Below, piece after piece: positions 8,209 through 16,087 of a DNA stretch of 64,000 nucleotides. The translations under genes were made by a program, and so were the position numbers. A model generated the notes under the pieces. It saw only the letters and a list, made by a program, of their open reading frames with translations, was not told the origin of the DNA and made no database searches. Every line of letters starts with the position of its first letter. The first letter of the stretch is position 1. Source of the DNA: Streptomyces sp. TLI_053 (GTDB lineage: Bacteria > Actinomycetota > Actinomycetes > Streptomycetales > Streptomycetaceae); the NCBI RefSeq assembly GCF_900105395.1, contig NZ_LT629775.1, positions 7,901,501-7,965,500 on the forward strand, written 5' to 3'.

Positions 8209-9225
8209 TCAGGCGCATCGGTGGGCGAGTTCGCTCGAACCGCCCGATCGGTCCCGGTAGATTCCGTCGATCGTGCGGACGGTGGCGAGTTGACGCAGGA
8301 GGTGGTCCCGGCGGTAGTCGCGGTCCTCCAGGCGTTCCAGGTAGTGGGCGATCATGGAGCGCGTGATGTCGGTCCTGGATCCTTCCGGGGCGCAGCGTTC
8401 CAGCTGCGCCCCTCCGACGGCGTGCAGGGTGGCGGCCCCGGGGGCGACGTTCAACGCGCCCTCCGAACCGAGCACACAGAGGTGTTCGGCCTTCGCGAGG
8501 CTGTGGCGCGAGATGAGCAGTGAGCCCTCCAGCCCCCTCGAGGGGTAGCTGCACATGAGGCCGACCAGATCCTCCAGCCCGCGGTCCCGGGTCTCCCGGT
8601 ACTGGTGCACGAAGGCGGAGTGCACCCGGGGGGCTTCGGGGAACATTCCGCTGAGCACATCGACGAGGTGGTAGCCCATGTCGAGGAGCACGCCACCCCG
8701 CGCCTGCTCCCAGCTGGCGCGCCAACCCGTGGTCGGACGCGCCAGGTTGAAGTGGTAGTCGTAGGAGAACCAGTAGGGCTCCCCGATCCGCGCGAGGTTC
8801 TCCCGGGCGAACCGGAACACCGGGTCGAAGTTGCGCTGCAGCAGTGTGAAGACGCTGCGGTCGGCCTGCTGCGCGAGACGGATCAGGTGACGCGCTTCCG
8901 GCTCGGTGACCGCGAACGGCTTCTCCTTGATGACGTGCCTGCCGTGCGCGAGCAGGCTCGCGCAGACCGGGAAGTGCTCGCCGTGCGGCACGGTGACCAC
9001 CGCGGCGTCGAAATCGACCGATTTCAGGGCGTCGTCGAGGTTCTCGTAGTACGGGAATCCCCATTCGCCGGCGAGCGGCAGGGCGGGCGGGGCGGAGTCG
9101 ACGCCGCCGACGATATCGGCACTCTCCCGCATGATCGGCAGGTACTCTTTTCCTTGATGCCCGGCAAATCCGATCATCAGGACTCGTGGTCGCGGACGGA
9201 GGTCCTTCAGCCTGTCGCCGGGCAT
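8209..9225 (-). CDS. Gfo/Idh/MocA family NAD(P)-dependent oxidoreductase
   Basis: A 338-residue dehydrogenase and first gene of the leftward cassette. The N-terminal Rossmann segment is PRVLMIGFAGHQGKEYL (a variant glycine loop) and the family lysine is in HVIKEKPFAV (Lys102), which contacts cofactor and substrate. The C-terminal half carries GGVLLDMGYHLVDVLSGMF, the alpha/beta domain that binds the sugar or inositol. Enzymes of this family oxidise one hydroxyl of a hexose or inositol to a ketone for transamination (StrI, Hyg17, NtdC, RifL). ATG 9225 has AGGGGAA about ten bases upstream. Confidence 0.92.
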   Translation of the reverse strand: MPGDRLKDLRPRPRVLMIGFAGHQGKEYLPIMRESADIVGGVDSAPPALPLAGEWGFPYYENLDDALKSVDFDAAVVTVPHGEHFPVCASLLAHGRHVIKEKPFAVTEPEARHLIRLAQQADRSVFTLLQRNFDPVFRFARENLARIGEPYWFSYDYHFNLARPTTGWRASWEQARGGVLLDMGYHLVDVLSGMFPEAPRVHSAFVHQYRETRDRGLEDLVGLMCSYPSRGLEGSLLISRHSLAKAEHLCVLGSEGALNVAPGAATLHAVGGAQLERCAPEGSRTDITRSMIAHYLERLEDRDYRRDHLLRQLATVRTIDGIYRDRSGGSSELAHRCA

Positions 9226-9322
9226 GCAGAATATTCCCCTCGCAGAACACCGCTCGACGATGACGTGGGAAGTCGGGAAAGGGTGGTGCGGCCCGGATCG
9301 GACTCAGGTGTCCGCAGACGGT

Positions 9323-9793
9323 TCAGGGAGCCGTGCGGGTCCCCGGAGGATCGGCGCGCCAGGCGTGTGCCGCGGTCACGACGTCCTTGACGAAGGTGCT
9401 TCCGCTGCGCCGTGTGTTCTCGTCGAGCAGCGTGACGTCCTCGGCGGCCAGCCACGCGAACTCGGTGTGTTTGTCCGCTTCGAGTGCGGGCGAGGAGAGG
9501 TCCCCGTCCACCTCGACGAGGTAGTCCGACTCGATGTGCCGTGTGCCGTTCCCGGTCCACTCGGTGTGTGCCACCCGGGCGAGCACGCGGCGCAACCGCC
9601 ACCCCGTCTCTTCCGAGATCTCCCTGCGAAGTGCTTCCAGGAGGGACTCCCCTGGTTCCACGGCTCCGCCGACCACGTCCCAGCAACCGGGGAAGAGGGA
9701 GCGGTCCGCCGAGCGGCGTTGGACGAAGATCCGGCCGGCCGGGTCGCGGATCAGCGCGCCCACCACCGGTCGGGGCTCGGCCGGCCCGGTCAT
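9323..9793 (-). CDS. Nudix hydrolase
   Basis: A 156-residue protein with a complete Nudix box: Gly43-x5-Glu49-x7-Arg57-Glu58-Ile-x-Glu61-Glu62-x-Gly64-Trp65. These enzymes cleave nucleoside diphosphates linked to another group with Mg2+. The N-terminus VVGALIRDPAGRIFVQRRS and GCWDVVGGAVEPGES match small housekeeping or sanitising Nudix proteins. It is 97 bp upstream of the dehydrogenase in the same direction, so it may join the cassette transcript, but nothing ties it to the pathway. Start is the ATG at 9793, with only a weak upstream G-rich site. Confidence 0.88.
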   Translation of the reverse strand: MTGPAEPRPVVGALIRDPAGRIFVQRRSADRSLFPGCWDVVGGAVEPGESLLEALRREISEETGWRLRRVLARVAHTEWTGNGTRHIESDYLVEVDGDLSSPALEADKHTEFAWLAAEDVTLLDENTRRSGSTFVKDVVTAAHAWRADPPGTRTAP

Positions 9794-10325
9794 GAGGGGG
9801 CCCCGTCGCGCTCGGACGGGTGCGGGGGCGGGGAATCGGTGTTTCCGTACAGACGGTCGGAAGAATGCGGGACCGAACGGCCCGAACGGCCCGAACAGAC
9901 CGAACGGCGCAGTCGGGGCGGGAGGAGGCGGCCTGAATTCGAACTGGGGAATGGACGATCTGAAGCTTTCGTCTCCACTCGGTGAGGCTACCGGAATCCC
10001 GGAGGGCAAGTGCGGGGACGAATCTCTTCGAGGCGCCCCGAGTTCCACTTGACACGGTGAACGGTCGCGCGCTGCGGGATTTCCCGCCGAGGGGTGCCGT
10101 GGATCCGGCCCGGCGGAATCGCCGGGCCGGGCCCCGTCCGTGCACGGTCCGGTACCGGCCCGGTCCGCCTGCTCCATGGTGACGGGTCGTCGGCCACGGA
10201 TTTCTGAGCGAATATTTCCTGCCACCACCGATGGATCGTGGTGGAACTTCATTGGCCGGATCGGTTGCCCGCCGAGCTCCGGCGAGGCCGTTCTTCGGCC
10301 CCGCCGATCCGGCCGGTGCCCGCGT
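9794..10325. other. 532-bp intergenic region with short repeats and a terminator
   Basis: Gap between the Nudix start and the next methyltransferase stop. It has about four copies of a CCGAACGGC-like 9-10-mer (9873-9906), a lower-GC stretch (9940-10060) likely to hold promoters for the leftward Nudix gene, and an 11-bp stem-loop at 10105-10130. An ATG frame at 9951-10052 (33 codons) has poor codon usage for this genome, and I do not call it a gene. Confidence 0.4.
10105..10130. terminator. stem-loop terminator after the methyltransferase gene
   Basis: A perfect 11-bp stem CCGGCCCGGCG / CGCCGGGCCGG with a GAAT loop, about 200 bp beyond the leftward methyltransferase stop. No T-tract, as usual for Streptomyces. 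Confidence 0.6.
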
Positions 10326-11216
10326 TCAGCGGCGGCGTGCGACCACGAAGGCGTAGCCGACCTCCGGGAGCGCGCCGAACCGGGGCAGGGAACGGGCGAA
10401 GTCGAAGAACTCGTAGTGCGGATCGTCCACGGAGGGGGTGACATGCGCGAAGGCGTCGGCGAACGCCTGGTAGGTGGGTCGGACGTGCTCTCCGATGTCC
10501 TGGAACTCCAGAACCTCCAGACCGGCGCGGTCGAGGGCCGCGCGGAGCTCCGCCGGCTCGGGGAGCGCGGGGGACCCGAACGCCCGGCAGGTCCGGCGGA
10601 CCGTTTCCGCGGCGTCACCGGTCACCGGCGACCGGAGCAGCACGTCGGTGACGACCAGCGTGCTGCCGGGCCGCAGGGTCCGGGCGATCTCGGTGAGGGC
10701 GGCGGTCCGGTCGGGAATGTGCATCATGGACTCGATCGCCCAGGCCCCGTCGAAGGACTCGGACTCGAACGGCAGCGCGCAGGCGTCCGCGTACCGGAAG
10801 TCCACCCGGTCGGCGAGCCCGGCGGCGTCCGCCCGGGTCCGTGCCAGCGCGATGTCCTCGGCGCTGACCGAGATTCCCGACACACGGCCACCGGTGGCCC
10901 GGGCGATGCGCAGCGCGGGCCGCCCCGTTCCGCAGCCGACGTCCAGCAGCGTGCGGCCGGGTGCGGCGGCCAGCCGCCCCGCCACGAGGTCGGTGAGCCG
11001 GTCTGTGGCCCGGTCGAGCGACCGTCCGTCCGCCGGGCCGTCCCAGTAGCCGACGTGGATGTTCCCGTCGACGGCCGCGCCGTCCACGGTCCCGGTGTGC
11101 TCGTCACGGGGCGGGGCGGGGTCGGGGCCGGGGTCGGGGGCGGGGTCGGGGCCGGGGTCGGGGTCGGGGTCGGGTCCGGACGGGACGCCGTGCTGCGCGG
11201 TCTGGTTGTCGGTCAT
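10326..11216 (-). CDS. SAM-dependent methyltransferase with a Pro-Asp repeat N-terminus
   Basis: A 296-residue methyltransferase of the Methyltransf_11 / small-molecule type. After a low-complexity start (Pro-Asp-Pro repeats, residues about 15-36), HVGYWDGPADGRSLDRATDRLTDL and TLLDVGCGTGRPALRIAR (motif I) resemble secondary-metabolite C- or O-methyltransferases such as RebM, MitM or the rifamycin 27-O-methyltransferase. WAIESMMHIPDRTAALTEIARTL is motif post-I. The repeats come from a G-tract DNA repeat, so the true start could be further inside, around residue 40. It stands 162 bp from the phosphopantetheinyl transferase and its link to either neighbouring cluster is unclear. Confidence 0.85.
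   Translation of the reverse strand: MTDNQTAQHGVPSGPDPDPDPGPDPAPDPGPDPAPPRDEHTGTVDGAAVDGNIHVGYWDGPADGRSLDRATDRLTDLVAGRLAAAPGRTLLDVGCGTGRPALRIARATGGRVSGISVSAEDIALARTRADAAGLADRVDFRYADACALPFESESFDGAWAIESMMHIPDRTAALTEIARTLRPGSTLVVTDVLLRSPVTGDAAETVRRTCRAFGSPALPEPAELRAALDRAGLEVLEFQDIGEHVRPTYQAFADAFAHVTPSVDDPHYEFFDFARSLPRFGALPEVGYAFVVARRR
11108..11174 (+). repeat. GGGG-tract repeat (G-quadruplex-prone)
   Basis: About a dozen runs of three to five G separated by C, TC or CC on the plus strand, encoding the Pro-Asp/Ala repeats of the methyltransferase on the other strand. The dense G runs fit the G4 pattern. The underlying unit is about 6 bp, so length changes would keep frame. Confidence 0.75.
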
Positions 11217-11378
11217 CGCGATCTCCCGGTTGCGTGGGGTGAGTCGGCGCGTGACGAGGGCCGGTGGCGACGTTCGCCGGGAGCGGGCAATGGACTCCCG
11301 GACGAACGCGCCGCTGTTCCGCTCCTCCTGAAGGACTTCCCGTACGACCGGTGGTGGGAACCGTTTGTCCGTGGGGCG

Positions 11379-12014
11379 TTACCGCAGGACGGTGATGGCG
11401 GTGGCGAGGTGGCCGTCGTGGACGCGCCAGTGGCCGTCCAGGGTGGGGAGCGGGGAGGGGACGAGGAGGGTGGCGGTGAAGGTGCCGTCCGGGCGGAGGG
11501 TGAGGTCGGCCTCGGAGAAGTCGAGGAAGGTGCGGGTGAGCGGGAACCACGTCTTGTAGACGGACTCCTTGGCGCTGAAGAGGATGCGGTCCCAGGGGGT
11601 GCCGGGGTGGACGGCGGAGAGGGTGGTGTTCCGCTGCTGCTCGGCGGGGAGGGCGATGGCGTCGAGCACGCCCTCGGGCAGGGGGAGGGCGGGTTCGGCG
11701 TCGATGCCGAGGGAGAGCACGTCCTCGGCGCGGGCCACGGCGGCGGCGCGGAAGCCGGCGCAGTGGGTGAGGGAGCCGACGACGCCCTCCGGCCACCCCG
11801 GGGCGCCCCGCAGGCCCGGGACCAGCGGCCGGTAGGGGACGCCGAGGCGGCCGAGGGCGAGCCGGGCGCAGTGGCGCACGGTGGTGAACTCGCGGCGCCG
11901 GGACTCGACGGCGCGGGCGACGACCGCCTCCTCCTCGGGCTCCAGGCGGGCCTGGGGCGGGTCGGAGTAGGCGGTCTCGACGACGACGGACGCGGGCAGG
12001 AGTGCGCTGATCAC
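11379..12014 (-). CDS. 4'-phosphopantetheinyl transferase (Sfp/EntD superfamily)
   Basis: A 211-residue PPTase that transfers phosphopantetheine from CoA to a carrier-protein serine. Family motifs are GSLTHCAGF (about 78-86), LGIDAEP (100-106, Mg ligands) and FSAKESVYKTWFPL (145-158, catalytic Glu and Lys), like the EntD subgroup of NRPS/siderophore PPTases. It starts with GTG 12014 after GGGGGAA, 45 bp downstream of the arylsulfatase gene, and probably ends that transcript. There is no carrier protein, NRPS or PKS in the window, so it is likely a general activator that happens to sit here, or part of a cluster elsewhere. Confidence 0.93.
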   Translation of the reverse strand: MISALLPASVVVETAYSDPPQARLEPEEEAVVARAVESRRREFTTVRHCARLALGRLGVPYRPLVPGLRGAPGWPEGVVGSLTHCAGFRAAAVARAEDVLSLGIDAEPALPLPEGVLDAIALPAEQQRNTTLSAVHPGTPWDRILFSAKESVYKTWFPLTRTFLDFSEADLTLRPDGTFTATLLVPSPLPTLDGHWRVHDGHLATAITVLR

Positions 12015-12059
12015 TGTTCCCCCGGGACAGGACGGACGGCAGGGCCTTGCGGGGACAGG

Positions 12060-14408
12060 TTATTCGAACGCGGCGGCGGCCTCCCGAAGGGCCCGGGCGA
12101 CGGTCTCCGGGTCGTCGGGGGCGGGGTCGCCGGGCCGGTAGGTGACGGCGCGCAGGCCGCCGGTGTAGCGGAAGGAGCGGTGGCGCTCGTACACCGGCCA
12201 GGAGACCGGGGACTTGCGGTCGACGCCGACGCTGATGCCCTGGAACGGGGCCATCCCGATGAGCTGGTGGACGGGGCCCAGCCGCCCGGTCGCGACGCCG
12301 TCGACCAGCACCCGGAACTCCCAGCGCAGGCCCGGGACGGCGGTGGCCTCGACGGTGACCAGGTGGGCGCCGGGGGCGAGCGGCCCGGCGTCGGCCTCGA
12401 GGAGTTCGCCGTACTGGTTGTAGGCGAGGCGCAGCCGGCCGTCCTCGACGTAGAGGCTGTAGCCGCCGCCCTGGTCGCCGTGCGAGACCAGCACGCCGGC
12501 GTCCCCGTCGGCGTGCTGGGAGAGTTCGGCCTCGATCGTGAAGGAGCGGAAGGAGATCAGCCGGGAGGAGCGGTAGCGTTCGAGTTCGGGGGTGCCGGCC
12601 AGCAGTCGGACCGGGCGGCGGAGCCGGGCGTCGTCCGGGTGGCGGCGGGCGAGCGCGCCGCTGCCGTCGGCGAGCGGGAAGACCCCGTTCTGCCGGGCGG
12701 CGACCTCCCAGGCCTCGGACAACTCCTTGACCAGGTCGGGGTGTTCGGCGGCCAGGTCGTGGATCTCGGTGGGGTCGGTGCGCAGGTCGTACAGGGCCCA
12801 CTCGCCGTCGTCGTACGGGGTGCCGGGGCGGTGCAGGGTGACCAGCTTCCAGCCGTCGCGGTAGTAGCTGCGGTTGCCGGTCATCTCGCAGTACTGCTCG
12901 TGGTGGGTGGAGTCCGCGGCGGGGTCGCGCAGCACATCGGTGAAGGGGAAGCCGTCGAGGGACTGCACGGGCTGCCCGGCGCGGTGGGCGGGCCGTTCGA
13001 CGCCGGCCAGGTCCAGCAGGGTGGGCAGCAGGTCGGTGACGTACTGGTACTGGGTGCGGACGCCGGGGTCGCCCTCGGCGCGCGGGAGGCCGGCCGGCCA
13101 GGACAGCACGAACGGGACCCGCACCCCGCCGGCGTGGGTCTGGCCCTTGTAGAGGCGGAACGGCGTGTTGGAGGCCATCCCCCAGCCGCGCGGGTAGTGG
13201 ACCAGCGAGCGCGGGCCGCCGACGAGTTCGACCTCGCGCTCGACGTCGGGGTTCCAGTCGGCGGGCAGGTTCGGGTGGTGGACGAAGCGGCTGAAGTAGC
13301 TGCGGGTGCCCTCGGCGCCGCCCTCGCCGGTGCCGCCGTTGTCGGAGGTGAACACCACGATGGTGTTGTCGAGTTCGCCGAGCTCGGTGAGGGTGTCGAG
13401 CAGTCGCCCGAGGTTCTGGTCGACGTTGTCGACCATCGCCGCGTAGACCTCCATGTACCGGGCGTACAACCGCCGCTCGGGTTCGGTGAGTCCGCTCCAG
13501 GGCCCGACCTCGTGGCCGGACTCGGAGTTGCGGTCGGGCAGTTCGGTGCCGGGCGGGAAGTGGCCGGCGGCCAGCTGGCGGGCGAAGCGGGCGGCCCGCA
13601 GTTCGTCCCAGCCGCCGTCGTAGCGGCCCCGGTGGCGGGCCAGGTCGGCGGGCTTGGCCTGCAGCGGGCCGTGCACGGCGTTGTGGGCCAGGTAGAGGAA
13701 GAACGGCTTGTCGGCGTCGTGGGCGCGCAGCGACTTGACCATGTCGATGGCGCGGTCGGTGATGTCGTCGGTGTAGTAGTAGTCGTCGGGGAACTCGTCG
13801 ATGTCCAGCGGACTGTTGTCGCGCACGAGTTGGTGCGGGTGGAAGAGGCTGGTCAGGCCCTCCAGCACGCCGTAGTACTGGTCGAAGCCCTTCTGCAGCG
13901 GCCAGTTGGCGCGGTTGTCGGCGGCGCTGGAGGCGGAGTCGCGGGTGAGGTGCCACTTGCCGACGGCCCAGGTCGCGTAGCCGCTGTCGTGCAGCAGTTC
14001 GGCGAGGGTGGGGATGTCCCCGGCGACCTCCATGCCGTAGCCGGGGAAGCCGGGGTCGGCGTTGGCGACGAAGGAGTAGCCGACCCGGTGCGGGTTGAGG
14101 CCGGTGAGCAGCGCCGCCCGGGCGGGCGAGCAGAGCGGCATGGTGTGGTAGTTGGCGAGTTTGACGCCGCGCTCGGCCAGGCCGTCCAGGACGGGGGTGG
14201 GGACCTCGGCGCCGAACGGGCCGATGTCGCTGTAGCCGAGGTCGTCGACCAGGACGACGACGATGTTGGGCGCGCCCTCGCGCGGGCGGACCCGTTCGGG
14301 CCAGGCGGGCGTGGATTCGGCGAAGGTGCGGCCGACGGTGCCGGGGAAGCCCTGGTAGGGGTCGCGGCGGGTGGCGGGCTGCGGGTCCCGGCGGGGGTCG
14401 CTGCTCAT
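12060..14408 (-). CDS. arylsulfatase (type I, formylglycine-dependent)
   Basis: A 782-residue sulfatase that hydrolyses sulfate esters. Metal-binding Asp-Asp is at 55-56 (VVVLVDDLGYSDIG) and the formylglycine site is Cys93 in LCSPARAALLTG, the C-x-P-x-R signature, so a formylglycine-generating enzyme elsewhere is needed. KPFFLYLAHNAVHGPLQAKP and VVFTSDNGGTGEGG are further active-site segments. The C-terminal 200 residues form a beta-rich domain typical of the long PafA/AtsA-like sulfatases. No signal peptide is seen, so it acts inside the cell on imported sulfate esters. ATG overlaps the ATPase stop (ATGA); the stop is TAA, rare at this GC. Confidence 0.93.
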   Translation of the reverse strand: MSSDPRRDPQPATRRDPYQGFPGTVGRTFAESTPAWPERVRPREGAPNIVVVLVDDLGYSDIGPFGAEVPTPVLDGLAERGVKLANYHTMPLCSPARAALLTGLNPHRVGYSFVANADPGFPGYGMEVAGDIPTLAELLHDSGYATWAVGKWHLTRDSASSAADNRANWPLQKGFDQYYGVLEGLTSLFHPHQLVRDNSPLDIDEFPDDYYYTDDITDRAIDMVKSLRAHDADKPFFLYLAHNAVHGPLQAKPADLARHRGRYDGGWDELRAARFARQLAAGHFPPGTELPDRNSESGHEVGPWSGLTEPERRLYARYMEVYAAMVDNVDQNLGRLLDTLTELGELDNTIVVFTSDNGGTGEGGAEGTRSYFSRFVHHPNLPADWNPDVEREVELVGGPRSLVHYPRGWGMASNTPFRLYKGQTHAGGVRVPFVLSWPAGLPRAEGDPGVRTQYQYVTDLLPTLLDLAGVERPAHRAGQPVQSLDGFPFTDVLRDPAADSTHHEQYCEMTGNRSYYRDGWKLVTLHRPGTPYDDGEWALYDLRTDPTEIHDLAAEHPDLVKELSEAWEVAARQNGVFPLADGSGALARRHPDDARLRRPVRLLAGTPELERYRSSRLISFRSFTIEAELSQHADGDAGVLVSHGDQGGGYSLYVEDGRLRLAYNQYGELLEADAGPLAPGAHLVTVEATAVPGLRWEFRVLVDGVATGRLGPVHQLIGMAPFQGISVGVDRKSPVSWPVYERHRSFRYTGGLRAVTYRPGDPAPDDPETVARALREAAAAFE

Positions 14409-16087
14409 GCGGTGCTCCGGAGGGTCAGGGCGGGGGCGGGCGGCGCGGCGACCGCGTCCAGGCGGGGGACGGCGGCGAGGAGTTCGGCGGTGTACGGGTG
14501 CTCGGGGGCGGTGACGACCCGGTCGGCGGGGCCGGTCTCGACGATCCGGCCGCCGTGCAGCACGGCGATCCGGTGGCTCACCTGCCGGACCACCGCGAGG
14601 TCGTGGGCGATGAAGAGGATGGCGAGGCCGAGGTCGCGCTGGAGCCGGGCCAGCAGGTCGAGCACCTGGGCCTGGACCGAGACGTCGAGTGCGGAGACCG
14701 GTTCGTCGCAGATCAGGACGCTCGGTTCGGGGGCCAGCGCCCGGGCGATGCCGATGCGTTGGCGCTGGCCGCCGGAGAACGCCCGGGGATGCCGGTCGGC
14801 GCTCGCCGGGTCGAGGCCGACCTGCTCCAGGAGTTCGGCGACCCGCTTCGCCCGCGCGGCCCGGTCGCCCAGGCCGTGGGCGATCAGCGGCTCGGCGACG
14901 ATCTGCCCGGCGGTCATCCGGGGGTTGAGCGAGGAGTACGGGTCCTGGAACACGAGTTGCACCTCGCGCCGGGCGGTGCGCTCGCCGCCCCGGCCGAACT
15001 CCTCGCCCCGGAACCGGATCCGACCGCCGCTCGGCGCGTGGACCTGGACCAGGGCGCGGGCCAGGGTGGACTTGCCGGAGCCGGACTCGCCGACCAGGCC
15101 GAGGGTCTCGCCGGGGTGCAGCTCCAGGTCGACGCCGTCCAGCGCGGTGACGGCGCGCCGGCGCGAGCCGTAGGTCTTGCGCAGGCCGGTGACGGTGAGC
15201 AGCGGTTCCGGTCCGGGCACGCTGTTGGCGGCCGCGCCGGAGGGGGTCTCCAGGCGCGGGACGGCGGCCAGCAGCTGCCGGGTGTAGGGGTGCCGGGGCG
15301 CGCCGAGGAGTTCGGCGGTGGTGCCGGACTCGACCACCTTGCCGTGGCGCATGACCAGCAGCCGGCGGCAGGTCCGGGCGATCACCCCGAGGTCGTGGCT
15401 GATCACCACGAGCGCGGTGCCGGTCCGCCGGTTGATCCGGGTGAGGAGGTCCAGGATCTGCCGCTGCACGGTCGGGTCGAGGGCGGTGGTGGGTTCGTCG
15501 GCGACCAGGACCTCGGCGTCGTTGGCGAGCGCGAGGGCGATCATGATGCGCTGGCGCTGTCCGCCGGAGAACCGGTGCGGGTGGTCGCGCAGCCGCCCGG
15601 CGGCGTCCGGGATGCCGACCAGTTCGAGCAACTCGACCGCCCGGGCCGTGCGTTCGCGGCGGTCGGGGTGGGCGCCGTGGGCGCGCAGGGCCTCGTCGAG
15701 CTGGCGGCCGACGGTCAGCACCGGGTTGAGCGAGGACATCGGGTCCTGGAAGACCATGGCGATCCGCCGGCCGCGCAGGGCGCGCAGGGCCGGTTCGGGG
15801 AGGGCGGCGAGGTCCTGGCCGTCGAGTTCCACCGAACCGCCGGTGATCCGGCCGCCGGGCGGGAGCATCCGCAGCAGGGCGAGCGCGGTGGTGGACTTGC
15901 CGGAGCCGGACTCGCCGACCAGGCCGAGGGTGTCCCCGGCGGCGAGGTCGAAGCCGACACCGTCGACGGCGGTGGTGCCGTCGAACTCGACGGTGAGGTC
16001 GGTGACCTTCAGGACGGTGCGGGCGGGGGCTCCGGCGGCGGCCGACGGGAGAGTCCCGGCGGTGCGGTGCGGGGTGCTGGCGGTCAT
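14405..16087 (-). CDS. fused double ATPase of a peptide/nickel-type ABC importer (DppD-DppF-like)
   Basis: A 560-residue protein with two complete ABC ATPase domains. Each has Walker A GESGSGKST (about residues 60 and 340), FSGGQRQRI signature, Walker B (VADEPTTALD; ICDEPVSALD) and H-loop (VISHDLG; FIAHDLA). It is the OppDF/DppDF fusion form and powers the two adjacent permeases. The ATG at 16087 overlaps the permease stop, and its own stop overlaps the sulfatase start, showing tight coupling. Context suggests that the cargo is a sulfate ester or sulfonate rather than a peptide (inference). Confidence 0.92.
   Translation of the reverse strand: MTASTPHRTAGTLPSAAAGAPARTVLKVTDLTVEFDGTTAVDGVGFDLAAGDTLGLVGESGSGKSTTALALLRMLPPGGRITGGSVELDGQDLAALPEPALRALRGRRIAMVFQDPMSSLNPVLTVGRQLDEALRAHGAHPDRRERTARAVELLELVGIPDAAGRLRDHPHRFSGGQRQRIMIALALANDAEVLVADEPTTALDPTVQRQILDLLTRINRRTGTALVVISHDLGVIARTCRRLLVMRHGKVVESGTTAELLGAPRHPYTRQLLAAVPRLETPSGAAANSVPGPEPLLTVTGLRKTYGSRRRAVTALDGVDLELHPGETLGLVGESGSGKSTLARALVQVHAPSGGRIRFRGEEFGRGGERTARREVQLVFQDPYSSLNPRMTAGQIVAEPLIAHGLGDRAARAKRVAELLEQVGLDPASADRHPRAFSGGQRQRIGIARALAPEPSVLICDEPVSALDVSVQAQVLDLLARLQRDLGLAILFIAHDLAVVRQVSHRIAVLHGGRIVETGPADRVVTAPEHPYTAELLAAVPRLDAVAAPPAPALTLRSTA

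Noticed and set aside
9951..10052. 33-codon frame (MDDLKLSSPLG...) as a possible peptide precursor upstream of the cassette.
   Set aside because: No proper ribosome site, third-position GC far below the genome norm and no modifying enzyme nearby on that strand.
1..12014. NRPS/PKS gene cluster, suggested by methyltransferases, carbamoyltransferase and PPTase.
   Set aside because: There is no carrier, condensation, adenylation or ketosynthase domain in the window; the PPTase belongs to another transcription unit.
10140..15173. Very long plus-strand open frame opposite the methyltransferase, PPTase, sulfatase and ATPase genes.
   Set aside because: Composition is Gly/Val/Arg/Asp-rich without domains; it is the antisense shadow of well-supported genes.
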